Of a stretch of 64,000 bases of DNA, positions 46,220 through 60,560 are shown in pieces. The notes below the pieces were generated by a model. The model had not been told where the DNA came from. It saw only the letters and a program-made list of their open reading frames with translations, and did not search any database. The stretch lies in assembly GCA_035041965.1 (NCBI GenBank), contig JAPYMA010000865.1:62001-126000 (forward strand), in the 5' to 3' direction. Numbering within the stretch: the stretch's first letter is position 1; every line of letters starts with the position of its first letter. This DNA is from Anisakis pegreffii. Taxonomy: Eukaryota; Nematoda; Chromadorea; Rhabditida; Anisakidae. The translations under genes were made by a program, and so were the position numbers.

Positions 46220-46567
46220 AAAACAGTCATTTTCTCAGCGACTTTTCCATTTCGTTAGTACACGGCATTGGGAATTCAGAATGCCTTTCGGTTGGTAAGT
46301 GTGGAAGGTTAGCAGTTGAGAGATAATATGATTTTGGTAACGAAAACCTTGTTTGTTCCATATGAAACAATTTTTCTTTGGTGTTCGCAACTAGTGCAGA
46401 CGCCATATTTTGAGCAGTTAATGGGATTTTTTCTTATTCGGTTGAAATGCTCTGATGAAACACATTCGCGATTGCAGTCTTACCCAAAAATGAAAGAGCA
46501 TTTCTGTAACTTCCCTAGTGGTTTCGTGATGGTGTCTCTTCCCTTGAAGCTGCAATTTTGTTCCTAA
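46220..46567 (+). CDS. Candidate exons with strong splice sites
   Basis: Exon 46220-46294 has a near-consensus acceptor (tatcacactttctccag) and donor (gttg/gtaagt). Two frames are open through it (NSHFLSDFSISLVHGIGNSE or KQSFSQRLFHFVSTRHWEFR). A following stretch 46411-46567 after acceptor aactagtgcag reads TPYFEQLMGFFLIRLKCSDE and ends in TAA, but its phase 0 does not match either frame, so an exon may be missing between. Confidence 0.33.
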
Positions 46568-47819
46568 CAACTGATCACGTGGTGAATTGAACAGTTGTAT
46601 GGATGGATATGTGAGTTCGGGCTGTGACTGTGTAGTGTTGCAGTGGTAATGGTGTGTTAAAAGTTTCAAATTTATTTTGTCTTAATGAATGATATGCAGA
46701 GTGACCTCAAGGAAAGCGTGTATTCCCTAGGGCAACTTGAGAATATCCGTTTCTGATTCTTCCTCTAATTAGTAGGTTGTTATGATGACAGTTTGAATTG
46801 TTGTGAGTGCATCAGAGATTAAATACGATTGGTTTGAAGCGAACTTCGTGGCAACAATTATTGGCGTTAATTGACACAATCAATGAAAACAATTGTCATT
46901 TGAATGGGTTAAACATCACAATTGAGAGGGATGAATGATTGAAGGGAGAAGAGGGAAATGAGTGATTATTATCATCGAATAGATTGAGTGGACAAATCGA
47001 TGGATGGAGTGATGGACGGATGAACTGATTTCAGTGTTAGCGATGATGGATATATATTCTATTATGATAGTAACAATAATACACCTGAACCTAATCCTAT
47101 CGAGTTGTTGTTGTTGTGTTACCTTAACATTCGCTTGTAGATGTTAGTTTGTGCGTTTTATAATTGATCATATTCATCACGGATCATTTGTAAATTATCA
47201 TGCCAAAATCTTCGTCTGACACTTCTGTCACCGAGAACCTCTTTTTAACACACCAAACGTTACGCATTTCCGTTCGTTCTACAACTAAAGCAATGTTGCG
47301 TTCCGAAGAAATTCTAGAATGTTATCAGTCCGCAGAATTTTCTTTTCACATCCAATATTTTCATTCTTTGATTGATTGGAAAATTGAGCACCTTATTGTA
47401 TATATTCGACATGTGAAATATTTTCTTCACTGTAATCGTCAGAAATGTAATTCTCATGAAACTTTTCTCGATACGCTGTTAAAACAGAGTATTTCAAGCT
47501 TCCAATCATTTTTTCAAAATATTATTCCACGGGAATAGGAATGCGTGCATTCAACTGTAGATGAATGATGGAATATTGCACGAGCTTAAGTTCAGATCGC
47601 TTACAAATGAGCCTTCTTGAGTGACAAAACGATACAGATACGTTATAAATTCTCTTATGTCTCTTTTTAAGAAGCCTACCTCATCATATTCACTGTTACC
47701 AAGGGTATTATTTGTTATAATCATTACTGAACCCGCCTGTGATTTCAACACATCAATTCTGATTTCAGCAATTTTGTTGAAATCAAAGCAGATCATCACC
47801 AATTTTTGAATCGCTTCAG

Positions 47820-48869
47820 TTGCATTGAAAACTCTCCTGATCAAAAAAGAAATGTATTATCAGATTTGTATTTATTAAATGTTTCATTTTATAGATTATG
47901 TGAATTCGATATTGATGTTTATAAGAGTATTTTCACAGAATATTGTTACTCCCATGAACGATGTTTTGTCTTTTCCATGTGGGATAAGAAATCTTCTCTT
48001 GGTATAAGTTATATCATCAACTGCAGATTGATGTGTCGTTTTGATGCATTTTTTGAACGTTTAGGATCTTTGTTTCCATATTGTCACCTTTGAGACTGTT
48101 CACTTTGAATGTGCGCAAGGCAGTCCGAATTCGCGTTACTGTAGCATTTCACAGTCCCATAGGAATTCTCATAGGATGTTACACAACATGAAAGTTGTTT
48201 GCATTATGAACAGTTTTAAAAATTAGATTAAGTCGACAAATAGAAATGCCGTTGTTTATAATCAGCTCGATTTTCGCCGAATTCGAAATTATCGACTAAT
48301 TATTTCGATGAATGTTTTTTGTATATGGAACAGTCCAGCTTACTGTAGCTCGTCTGTTTCAGTGCGGAAACTTTTTGATGGAACAACTGTGGTTATTTGG
48401 TTTTGAATTTACTGTCTTTTACCTTCGAATCTCTAAAACTTACATTCGAAGGTTTCATGAAGAAGGACCACGCACCTCATTATGTCTCATCCAAGAACAG
48501 AGGTGAATAAACCGCGACATTTGAAGCTATGCAATGAAACTCTCTCAATACTTGTCATAATCATTTTCCTTTTGCATCCTCCTCCAAAACTTGAGAAATT
48601 ATGCACCATTCCACTATACCGTCAGCGACCTATGTTCACTAAAAACTTAAACTTTAATCGCACCAAGTATTTCTTGCTGAAATCCATACCGACGTATTAT
48701 CCTAGTAAGCATGGTCGACTAACACGTGTAACTGATATCACACAGGAATGACAGGTTCTCTTAATACCGCACCAGTTTATTGGTTGTCAGCTTAAGATGG
48801 CCACTTTTTAGCCGCACTAACAATGAGATCATATCTTTCAGACCTGCTTCGACCGACTCGTTCTCTTAA
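47820..48869 (+). CDS. Candidate C-terminal exons of a plus-strand gene
   Basis: Exon 47820-48001: acceptor ttttgaatcgcttcag, donor g/gtataa, CIENSPDQKRNVLSDLYLLN and FTEYCYSHERCFVFSMWDKK. Exon 48363-48502: acceptor gtagctcgtctgtttcag, donor acagag/gtgaat, CGNFLMEQLWLFGFEFTVFY then YIRRFHEEGPRTSLCLIQEQ. Exon 48842-48869: acceptor gatcatatctttcag, phase 2 matches, PASTDSFS and stop. The 48363 exon is the firmest, with near-consensus signals at both ends and a phase-compatible terminal exon. The first exon's end (phase 1) does not match it directly, so an intervening exon would be needed. No family recognised. Confidence 0.4.
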
Positions 48870-51800
48870 TTGCTCTTCATAGCCGCCGCAGTATTGACGA
48901 CTAATTCGGTGTGATACTTTTTGAGCGTTTAATTTACCGTGATTATTTCGATAGGAATCATTTCATTCTGTTCGAGAAATTGATAACACACTTCACACTT
49001 ATCGAAAACGCATGTTGTCATTATTTCGGTGCGAGGAAAGATTGTTTTTTTGGAATGCGTCATGTTTTTATGTGCTTCTACGCTTTATCTATACTTATTT
49101 ATACTGTAATTTTGTCGTCATCTTCTCACCGATGCCAAAAAAGGCTGATTGTTATTGCAATACTGCAGAGGAAATTGCACAGCTTTCTCTGGAACTCGCA
49201 ACAACTTGAGGAGAATAATTTCGAGTGCGTTGTGCATGTGACGAAAATAGCGACTGTGATGATGTTGTTTGTCAACAATATGAGTGATTCCTTGAGCATT
49301 TACCACTCCACTATGGATATACTCATGATGGACTGATAAATGCTCGCTATGAATTGAGGCAATATGAATTCAGGCAAATAGCAAAGCTGCGTTCCTGATG
49401 ACGGAAACGTCAACTAACGCGTCAATAATTTAAGTGGATTCTTACTGGTGATTTTCCACTTTGTTTTTTTTTCAGAACCATGAGAAATCTCATATCATAG
49501 TGTAATGCAACGTAAGCGTATGTCTCTGAACACTGCCGTCCCCAGCAAATTGTTTTTTCATTCTACATCGAAATCAATGTTTTTTGCAAGTCAATACAAC
49601 TATAGTATCATCAAAACTTTGTAATTTATGGAGTGTGTGAATGTCTCTGTTTTATCAGCTGTCACTACACGTTGTCACGAAACAGGACAAAGTAGTGTGC
49701 AAAGCAGTATGAACATGCGCAGATAATGTAAACATTTCATAAACATGTACGGACGGTGAAATTCCATGTACGGATGATCATGAATCAAAATAGTGGGCAG
49801 AAACTTCCATCGGATTCAGTTATCGTTAGATAAACAAAATTAGCGAAACTATTCCGCAGACCGGTTGGCTCACAACTGATGGTAGATCATTGATCAATCA
49901 CAAACTTGTAAATGCTCAATGGTAAAAAGGATTTAAATGTATGAGTTCTGAACAAGAGAACGATGTTGAAATACATGGAAACAATTCGGAGCCACCATGA
50001 GCTAGCATCTCAGCTTAAGCATCACACTCGCAAAATGCTGACTTTCTCCCAATTCAGCGATTTCTTTAACAGTGCCAAGAAACAGCGTATGAATCGTAGT
50101 CAAATAATCTTTTTCTTATTTTGTCTTAATCATTATCGAAAATATTCCATTGCGAGAGAACACTCGAACCTTTAGTTGAGATCATAGACGTGATCAGGAA
50201 ATCGATTTGCAACCGTTCGATGGTGACGTTCAGTGAATGATCTATGTAAACATAAATGAAACAATGAGACGCTAATCCTGATTGAACACAAGCGACAAAC
50301 AACTAACTCTTCGTGAAAGATGATTAAAATCAGCCTAAATCGTACAGAATTGATGGTTGCACAGATGCAATTCTGTGCATTGATCGTATAGATTCTGTTT
50401 TGATCATTTTTATTGTTCCATTGGCATAAATTCGATCGTATTATGCTCATACTGTAAACACATATTAATTTGATTGTTAATTGTGGATTATTTATGCGAT
50501 TATTTCCAGTTAAAACTCAATTTGTGATGAGCGTTTGATGAAATTATCGCTGGAATTCGATTTTAATTGATGCTTTTTGAAACACGACAGTATATTAATA
50601 TCACTTCATTATCCACAGCATCATTCTCCTCCAACAAGTGTTGTCGATAATACTAATACAAATAAAACGTTCTTTGCTTTCAAGCTTGTTTATTTCCACT
50701 GCGTGCGATTTGTTGATTGCAGTGATCCGTTGCAAAAAATTCAAACTTTGGAAATTGAGAATATGAAGTGATCTCATCGCTATTGAGATCATTGAACATT
50801 CCAACTAAATGAAATCCCAGTCACTAAATCAATGAAACGATTTAGGAATTAGTGAATGTTGATCACTTTACTAGTGCTTCATCGACAAAATGTCAGCGGT
50901 TTCTGTTCGTGGGTTTCATCGATGACTTTCCTCAGTTACGAGAATGTTCAGAGAATATTATCACTCAGAAAATTTCTTCATTCTCAACAAAATGGCATTT
51001 CTGATTAACCTTTTCAGCGCCTCCCACTGTTTTACTAGTAGTGATATGCCTCAAAAATCATTCAGCTTTAAGGTTCAGCCTTTCTTGGCAACAGAAGAAT
51101 ATCATTGACCATATCATTGATCACGAGATATGGTGTGTTCCACTGAATGCATATTCGTGCTTAATAAGGTTGTCACTGTGAGTCAAGGAATCACAAATTG
51201 TTGGATTTTGTTGGGAATACAAGGGAACTATTTGTAGCAGTGATTGCTCATTGCATAGCTGAGCGATGGAACTAAAGATATATTGCAACGCATGAAAATT
51301 ATCAGCCTCAGAGATACTTGGTCGACATCGTAGATGAACGTGTATAAAATATTTCTTGAGAAAACGTTCAAGTGCTTGCTTTTGATGGTTGTTAGCCGAT
51401 ATTTCTGGTCAATTATCATTGATCAACCAATATTGCGAATAACTTTGTTTGCTGAATTTTATGCCAGTGAATATGATGTCAGTATGAAATGATGCATCAT
51501 TCTGAGGTACCTTGTAATATTTCATCGTTATTCAATTAGTCTGATCTGTTTCAATAACTATCTTACGCACGAAGACGTATAATGCTAATACTGAATATGA
51601 TTTATATTCGCCAGCCTTAGTTCAACTTCTGGTTAAGTGGATGTATGGCACACATCTCAATAATCCTTATCATATTATTTAAATTAGATATGTGCTCTGT
51701 GCATGATATAAATAATGGCGCTTATGAAAAGATAGGCGTTAAGGCTATTAGCAGATGGTTTCGAATGATTTCGTTGAATTATTGAAAGATCTGTTGAAAT

Positions 51801-52448
51801 TCATCAATATTTGCGTGTTTCATTTAGCGTGTATGCCCTTGTGCCGCGATAAAGCGTTCTGGCTGCTTTCATCATAGTTGAGTAGGCAGTGAATTTATAT
51901 TAATTAAAATGATTAATTAGCAAGATGGTCTTTAATGCGATCTAGCGTCATTCAACTTCTATAATGACGCTACTCTTACCGTTTGTAAATGTGATTCGAG
52001 TGATGACTTCGTGAATGTCAATATATATAAATTATTCCTTTAAAAATTCATTTGATTAAAGCGTTTTCACCACTTCTACCTGAAATTCACATCTCTTCAC
52101 ATTTCTGTGATAGTATGATACCCTGTCGTATTCGAGAAAAGTTGTTTCATTTTCTCTTAAATTTATTGTGATCACATACTTAGGAGTCACAGTCTTCTCA
52201 CGATTAAGAATTTGTTCAAGTACTGCTAGTCTGAATGCTTTATTATTGAGCTAAACTGTTTTTACTTTACTGATCCGTTTGAGTGTCTTGATCGACGAAT
52301 TGTGTGGTCACAGCTTAACTCTTTTAGCCTAACTGATCTTGTCGTAGCAAATGATCGCCCAATCTACGAACTGCAATATCAGCAGCACAAGATTTTGATG
52401 ATTGTCTTTTTGAAAATACGAGCTACCAATGTGTTTACGTTTTTACAG
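48870..52448. other. No confident gene
   Basis: A 141-codon plus-strand frame at 48911-49336 is within chance length for this base composition. Its 5' part is Phe/Tyr/His-rich without a domain. Other frames (50172-50450 minus, 49963-50175 plus) are unsupported. No repeats of note. Confidence 0.35.
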
Positions 52449-52587
52449 AAACGCTAAAACGAAGTCGAATGCTGCGAATAAGAAAGCATTTATAGGCGTT
52501 GAGAGGAGACGCGTTTTTGCTGACTCCGGTTTTAAGCGAGCATTAGAATTAGTTGGGTATTTGAGACAAACGAAAATTACAATGTGA
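52449..52587 (+). CDS. Candidate terminal exon, basic C-terminus
   Basis: Strong acceptor (gtgtttacgtttttacag), then NAKTKSNAANKKAFIGVERR and RVFADSGFKRALELVGYLRQ, stop at 52587. GC-richer than flanking sequence and with a lysine/arginine-rich start, which favours coding. Upstream exons not identified. Confidence 0.38.
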
Positions 52588-52881
52588 AAGTATTTAAAAT
52601 GATTGTTTATGCTTATTGCTGTAATAGTTCAGGAAATGACACAACTCATATCCACATGTACGATTATTCGCTATCCTTGCAATTACTCGTGTTCGATGTG
52701 TTTTACTTAATTGCATTGAGGTGCCGAAATGAAAAAGCTACAGTATACAAAATGGGTTCTCAAATGAGCATAATTCACTTGATTTTATTCAACGCAACAC
52801 AAACAAAGCCAGCTATTGTCTCTTACATGAACCAATTCATTTCGTTTCACCCATTTGGTGGCCAATTTAAACGATTTTGTT

Positions 52882-53088
52882 GGAATGCTGGAATATTGGA
52901 ATGAAGAATCTATTAGTAGTTTGACAATTCAATATGAAAGAATGCTGGCTGCATGTAACAGCATCATCGAACAAATTGGCCATAAGCAGGCCAAGATGAA
53001 ATACGTTCAGCATCAACATAAGCAAGCAGCACTAATAAGCGCAATGCTAACACAACACTTTTCCTTAATCTGCACGCGCACCACTTAA
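52882..53088 (+). CDS. Candidate coiled-coil open frame
   Basis: ATG at 52882 opens MLEYWNEESISSLTIQYERM then LAACNSIIEQIGHKQAKMKY, Gln/His-rich and helical, stop at 53088. The frame is open upstream to 52832 but no acceptor is visible, so it would be a first exon or chance. It overlaps the end of another open frame (52584-52904) in a different phase. Confidence 0.28.
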   Translation, partial: GMLEYWNEESISSLTIQYERMLAACNSIIEQIGHKQAKMKYVQHQHKQAALISAMLTQHFSLICTRTT

Positions 53089-54257
53089 GCCAAATATTGA
53101 AGCAATTAGACGTGTAATTAGTTTTCCCTTCGTCTTATAGATTCAGCGATGATGTTTTGATTCACGTCTTAATGAGAATTTCTTTGCCTTGGCTGCACAC
53201 AAATTTGCGCTGCTTGGCTCATTATGTTGCGTTGAGTTAGTGTTCGCTGAATGCTAACAACTGTCAAACTAGCAACAGTTCTTCATGCGAACAAAATTTT
53301 TATTGTCTAACTGTCGCAGTTACGAAGTTAACAGTCTTTGATTCTTGTGGGAAAAAATTTCGGAGAGCGAAGAAGTAATCGTTAAGTAAAGATGGGTATT
53401 TAATGCTTTCTCAGTAGACTCGTCGACAGATGCTCAATAATAACAGAGACAAATCGGAAAGAAACTTATCATCATTTCAACTGAGTAACTTTATTTTACT
53501 AATAAAACTGTTGTCTTCTCGGAAAACTACATCGTGCTTCCGTTGAAATGTACCAACATCACATTGTTGCCTTAGGGTGATAGCATCATTAAATTATTAA
53601 TTAGGATGAATTTAAATGAACAATGAGAAGGAAGCTTCACGCAATGCTCATTTCGACATATGGATGCACTGTTGATTGGCTGATCCAGAAATATTCATTA
53701 AATGTTAAGGCTGCTTCGATGAGATGCGCAGTATTGAACGATCACTTGCTGCTCGTTATCATTCACTGATTGTCAACTACGATAGTCATCAGCCAGTTGT
53801 GTTTCTCTGCAAGTTCTCTTAGGACTGCTCTCGTTTATATCAGATCGCACGCAACAAATTCATTCAAATAAATTCATACCAATGTCTCTGCGATTGCATT
53901 TCGAAAGAACCCACCAGGTCAGCAACGATTACTTATGCATTTTCAAAGAAAGCTGCGCTATTTTTGGAGTTATTCATGTTTCTAATTTTTCATTCATGAT
54001 GCTCTCAAACATTGTTAGCTGTGAATCTCAAGGAATAATTTAACCTCACTGAGTCTGTTTTGAATAGTTCACTGAAAGATTATGATTTTGATCATTTGAA
54101 ATGAACAGTACGTAAGAATGGTGGACAGAATTTTTAGCGAATATAGTACTGCTATTACCATAAATACTTGGCCAGCTATCTTCTATGAAATAATTGACGT
54201 TGATCGGCTATTTTGTCGCGTTGAAGCGAGAGAAATGCTTTGAAATAGACAACTTTA

Positions 54258-54504
54258 TCATCTCTGGGTTAGAAATATTTCGAAAAGTACACCCCGGTCA
54301 TCGATGCTTCTCATTGATTTTAGTTGACCAATTCTTCTGACTACTCGGTCAGTGCATCCGAAAACGTTGATTTTGATCGAATGTTTTCGTTCAGTTGGAA
54401 TCCACAATGACACCAGTTCCCTCTGTTTATTTAGTGGTAAGGTGATGTTCATTTCCGATTCAAGAGGAATAAAACGCCAGCAAAACTCAAGAACGTGTGT
54501 TTAA
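54258..54504 (-). CDS. Candidate terminal exon (minus strand)
   Basis: Open from 54504 down with an acceptor-like acgttcttgag, reading FIPLESEMNITLPLNKQREL, SLWIPTERKHSIKINVFGC and DRVVRRIGQLKSMRSIDDRG, stop at 54258. A possible donor (g/gtgtac) follows DDRG. Amino-acid composition is typical of a globular protein; no family recognised. Confidence 0.32.
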
Positions 54505-56196
54505 ATTTTATAGTACTTTGTGTTTCGGTAATGTTTCCGAATAATTCAGTTCTCATAGTAATCAGGAATACAAAGGATATGATTAATAACCTACCAATAA
54601 AATGATCATCAATTCATATGTTTCGCCAATTATTATGAATGTCATCGTTGTGAATGTCAGTGCTGCACTATTACAACAAACCTGACTAAAGCACTTTGCA
54701 TTTTGAATTGGATTCTTTTAACCACTCCCATCCCAATAAAATAGCCACTGAACAATTCTGAGTTAAATAATCTTCTGTGTTACATACAGATGTAGGCGTG
54801 CCGTTGCTGCTCAGTTTGAAAATCGTTATGCTAACTCAGACTAACCTACGGTCATCCTTTCTCACCGCAAGTTTCAGTCCAAGATTCTAACCTATGTCTC
54901 ACTACTTTTGAGCTGCTAAGAGCTCGGTAATCTTCTACCAAGCTCGCTTTTCCTCGCAACCATCTTTAGTCATCTCGGATGAACTTTAATCATTCAACGA
55001 ATCTCTGCTGCAAATTAGATCCAGTGTCCACATTTCCAAAGATGTCCATAAAAAATGTCCTCAAACACAATCTCCACATAGCGTCGAGATGGCAAATTAT
55101 TGAGGGGAATGCTGGATGGCTTCATTGTTTTCAAACAGGGTCTGGATGACCTAACATGCAAATTAAATTATCATAGAATAGCAGTAAAACAACGTATGAT
55201 CTCATGTCGCTCACTGCGATGGTATGGCAAGGATATCTGCTTTGAAACCTCGCAATGCTTCGTAGCAATTATTTTTCGTTGAACTTTTTCATCTGTTCAT
55301 CCGTTTTTTGCATCGCGCACTGCAATGAATCCTTATTTCAATGTTGTAATGTATTGCTTTTTCTGGGTAACTTGCATCGTTTTCAATCAAATTAAACCGA
55401 CTGGCATGCTGTCAGTTTCCCACCACCTGTGCAATCAGCTGCAAATGTCATCACCTTTGATTGTTTCAGCCTCGATAGCTGAGTGAACCGACTCGATCAA
55501 CTGATGTACCGAGCAACCATTTTGTTTGTTGATGTCAGTGAGTGATTACCAGGGGTTGATTGGAAAGGTCTTTGGAAGGTATGCATTCATGAAATTGTTT
55601 CAACAACTGTACTGCAAGCTAGTTCAAATTCAGACTTAATCATTGCTTGCGCTTGGTGCACATGATTTCCGTAATCCATCATTGTCCTATAACGCAGTGG
55701 TTACCTTCTTTCAACGTTTGGCTCACAGCTCGTAATATCGCTTTCCTTCAAATACACATCCTTCTCAAGTGGTTTCTGGTTGCATTTCGTCTCGCTCGAT
55801 GAAAATTGATCGCATTCAACGGCAATAAAACGTGAATATAATACATCGTTTTGAATGATTGTCCAAAATGATACGGTAATTGATCATTCGTTTTCGATTC
55901 ATGCGAATGAATGGCATTCAGTAAAGAGGTTTATTTGTTGTTGGTTATTTTTTTGGTGATAATGCTTTGAAAAAGAACGTTTCTTATCGCTCTAATAAGC
56001 GTATCGTAATCAATTTCATTTATATTACATCAACGTGCACCACTCTTTATTTCACATTCATATTCTCAATAATAAATGATTGTGTGTGCATTATTGCTAA
56101 ATGAGCTTGCTATAGATCTATCGCTGCGAACGCATTAATTCAGCTATCTGTCTGCCTGTGTTTTTTTCCAAAATATTGCTATAAACAAAAATCGTG

Positions 56197-56338
56197 TTAA
56201 TAATAACTATAATAATAATAACTATAATAATAATAAATATAATAATAGTAATAATAATAATAATAATAAATAATAACAATAATAATAAATAATAATAACA
56301 ATATTAATAAATGATTATAATAATAAATGATAATAATG

Positions 56339-56370
<32 letters not shown>

Positions 56371-56518
56371 TAATAACAATAATAATAAATAATAATAACA
56401 ATATTAATAAATGATTATAATAATAATAAATGATTATAATAATAAATGATAATAATGATAATAGTAATAATAGTAAAGGTAATGATAGTAATAGTAATAA
56501 TAGTAATAATAATAATAG

Positions 56519-56552
<34 letters not shown>

Positions 56553-56600
56553 GATAAAATAATAGTAATAATAATGCAATAATAATATAGTAATAATAAG
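56197..56600. repeat. TAA/AAT-type microsatellite array, about 400 bp
   Basis: Almost uninterrupted TAA, AAC and TAG trinucleotides with a few TAATGAT variants. Two blocks of about 70 bases (ataataacaataataaataataataacaat ... aatgattataataat) are repeated. Minus-strand frames rich in Ile and Tyr here are artefacts. Confidence 0.95.
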
Positions 56601-59031
56601 CCGTATCAAAATATTTGAAATTATAATTGAAAATATTTTCTCAACACCATACCAGCAAACGATTATAATATTAATTTATTGAAGAATGCTCTGGCGAATG
56701 AATCGTTATTATTATTGTTTTTAATATCATTAATATAAATATTAATATGTTTAAGTGAGCAAACGCGATATTTGCAGTTATTATATCATAGATTAATTCA
56801 GAGCATGAATCGATGAAATTCGATGAATACCAAGTGCATAATTGCATCGTTCAGCAAGCACACCGCGGTATGGTACTGATAACTTTCGAGAACGATCATT
56901 CCTTCTGCAATATGGCAAGCAGAGACGATTGAATGCAAACACACTTCAGTGAATTAAGTCAGCAACTTTGCTCCAATATGTTTTCTTGAGAGCTTTTCGA
57001 ACATCTCATAAAAACGTCATGGAAAATGGGAAGTCGAAACCGTGGACACAAAAAGATTGGTCTTAAATTTCAGTGATGACCTCAACTGTTTTTGTTCCCG
57101 TACTTATATATTGCTTAGCATTTCAAAATTGCGCAGGAGAGTAAATTTTAAAGTCTTCTCATTATGGCAGCAGTGCCTTCGACGAAAAGCACTGCACTGA
57201 TGAGCATCGATTGTGTTATGAATGATCGCAGATAGTCAAACCATTTCACCAATATAATTCAAGCAATAATCGCTTATTTTACCTGCCCGTATTCTGAATT
57301 CGCACCTTCACGCTTCATAAATCTGCCAATGAGATCATCAATTATCCTACCTCACTCCACTTATGTTCATTGCATTCTTGTTACTGCGGCATTAACGCGC
57401 CATAATTTTATTGGCTTATTCGTCTCATTCATTCCCTTTCTAAGTATCGCATTATTTTGGAGATCGTTCGCTCCACAGAACTCTATCGAATGATCACCAA
57501 TCGTTTTATAGACGCCAGAATCGCCCCATATTTGAAATGATAACTGTGAATGGTTCATAAAGTGAAGTTACCGCTGCTCCTAAATCAGCTTTCATTACAA
57601 ACGGACTGAGTAATATAGGTTCAGATTTTGAACATCAGAATGAACGTTCGATCATTTCCATTCGAAAATTTCAAAGCTTCTGACGATCAGAGTATTTCAT
57701 GAATTTCTTTAAAAGATTTTCAAATTCTCCGGACATTGTTATTCTGGACGTCGCATCATAGTGGCATCCGCAACGAACGATAATGCTGATGTCATCGTAC
57801 AATCCATTCCTTTCTCGCTTACCATCTGGCACTTTTATTCAAAATCATTCCATTGGATACCATAATTTTGTTTTTGATGAAGGTGTTGTATGTTCAAGAG
57901 AAAGTATCGCAACGCATTGAAGCGTGCAAGTCGCTAATTTTTATTCGTTTTATTAGGTCATTGAATGTGCTGTTAAAAAGTGTATTATAGACGTTAGTGG
58001 ATACCAGCGGTTAGTACCTTTGTTCGGAACTTTTTGTAGCATCTTACTATCCCATTTCATTACTGTTTCATTTCATTCACATTCATCTTTCATTTCATTA
58101 AATTTGCAGTTGCTCAAGATCCCTATAAATCGTTCATGTCTGATCACATCGATACATTCGTCCATGAGACGAGGAGAAGTAAAGTCGTATAGCTGTCACT
58201 GAACCTCGGACATCATGAAGTTGGTAGTTACGGAGTGTTGATGGTCAACTTCAATGGTTAGGATTAATTCATGATGTAAAGATTTCGACGTGCTCTTTAC
58301 TTCTTAATTCAATTCTCTACAGGGACTTATAAGAAACAACAAATTGCGGTCAGTTTTGGGTATTAAACGGAATGGGGCAAATTTTTTGTTTGTTTCGAGC
58401 TAAGCAAACAGTCGTAGTGAATTTTATTGATCGAGTTATGATAGATCATAAAAGTATTTCTTCATTGATATTGGATCAAATGTGTGCCAGTTTATAGTAT
58501 TATAGAATCATTTTAAATCGTTACAGTTTCATTGAACTTGTCATGAGTGTCATGACATCGCTATTTTGTGAATTGTGGGACACCTAGGGAGACGTTTTTG
58601 CACTTTTTAAAGGATAAGCTTATGTTTCGACGCAGCGTTTCAGAAAATGGGTCAAATAATTGCACAAACCTCACGTATGCTAACAAACTCTTCTTGTCAG
58701 CGATTTTAAGCGATTTCATGCGACTTCTTATTCATCGTTTACATTATGCTGTGGCATATATTTTGAGGTTTAACTTGTAAATTTCATGGTTGAACTCACT
58801 TTCTTAAAGCTGCTTATGGAATCTGGAAAGTGTCCTAAAAAGATAACGCTTAATTATGCAATAGGCTTAGTGAATTTATTGAAAGGAAGCAGATTTGGTT
58901 TTATTGTCATTGTCGATTTGATCCAGTGATGGGTAATGAAATGTGACCTGCTATTTATATGCAATATTGTGTTAAACACCGTAGTCGAATGAAGTTAACG
59001 CTTAAACAAATCAGCTGAAATGCCATTAGAA

Positions 59032-59034
<3 letters not shown>

Positions 59035-59110
<76 letters not shown>
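59035..59110. repeat. (AT)38 dinucleotide microsatellite
   Basis: Uninterrupted alternating AT for 76 bases, flanked by unique sequence. Confidence 0.97.
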
Positions 59111-59112
<2 letters not shown>

Positions 59113-60560
59113 TATACGAATGTGTGTCATACACTTACGAGTATTTCAAATAAACGTTAAGACGAATGAGCCAAAAACGTGTCACTTCTTAATTCCGCAC
59201 CATTGACTCGTTATGTTATTATTGTACGTTGGGTTGTTTATAATTTGTGATGCTAGAGTAGGTAAGAAGATAATTAACACCTTTTATGTCACCATTAATT
59301 GCCTTCATCAAAAGTAATTGCTGACAGGAGAAGAAGGATTGGTATCATGATAACCGAATCATATCTCTTTCCTCATTACCTATCCCATCATTAAGTAATA
59401 TGCACACCAATTAAACTGAAAATTTGCAAACAGCAACGAGTTAAGCGGATTGCACACTCATCATAACTTTTGTATGTATGGACCTCGTAGCGCTTGTCTT
59501 TTTATTGCTTCAGTTTTGACAAGTGCTCATAACACCTCGTGTGCTGTGCCCCTTATGCACACACACGTCAGCATGACGCATCCTCCATGTACTCCTCCTT
59601 TTTAACATACCTATTTTATTAATAGTTTAATTGTTCACTTACATATACCCGTCTCGTCCCAATTCATAAGCGAGGAAAAAAGTCCATTGAACTCTCTCCT
59701 ACTCTTCGTCTATGTGTGATGCTTTCTACAGTAATCGGACCAATGAGATTGGTCATTAATATGGTATTCATCCAACTCATTTTATTTTGGTTTCCGATGA
59801 TCATCAATCTATTTCACTTATCTCGCTGAATGTTTTATAATGAAAACATTTGCTAGAGAGCAATCGAAAATGGGCGTCGATAAACGTCATAAATGAATAT
59901 TCGCTGACTGCCTGAATGTAATTGAGACGGATCGTAATATTGCAGCGGAAAAGCACTGCAAAGCATCTGAACCGCCGCCATAATTGCTACAATTCGATTA
60001 TGGACTCACTTAGGAATGATTTAACAACTACTGGCGTTTCAGGAAACTGAGCCATAATGTGACTGGCTTGTGGAGGATAGAAGCCGAATTTATATTCTCC
60101 TATGACTGCGCTCTTAAAGCATACAAACAACTCCTTCCGTTCTCCAAACACTATACAAGTACGTGTTGTTTCAAGACCGATATTTCACTGAACTCCAAGG
60201 TCACGTTATTTTGATTTTTGGTATATGCTACTTCCAAAATGGTTATTTTATTTCGCTTGATTGTTTGTCAGCAAACACTTTCTGATGTTTCGCGAACAAA
60301 ACGAATTTCCTAATAGATGCTTATATGTAATTCCACTGGTTCAGAGTCGAAATAGTGCTGATCCGTGCAAGTTATGTAATCCATTTCCCATTTCATAGCG
60401 TAACCTGTTCAAGCGGGTGTTTGCTTACAGAGAGCGTAGAGCTGCTGTAATAAAAAACTTCGTGGTAGCAGTTCTAAATGTCATGAAGCAAGGATTTCAA
60501 ATGGGATTTCAGATTTTATTGTCGTGAAACAAGAAACATGTTGGGACCATCAAACCACAA

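Noticed and set aside
48911..49336. 141-codon plus-strand open frame
   Set aside because: This length is expected by chance once or so in 64 kb of such AT-rich DNA. No domain, splice context or codon pattern supports it.
56197..56609. Ile/Tyr-rich minus-strand frames
   Set aside because: Translation of the TAA/TTA microsatellite.
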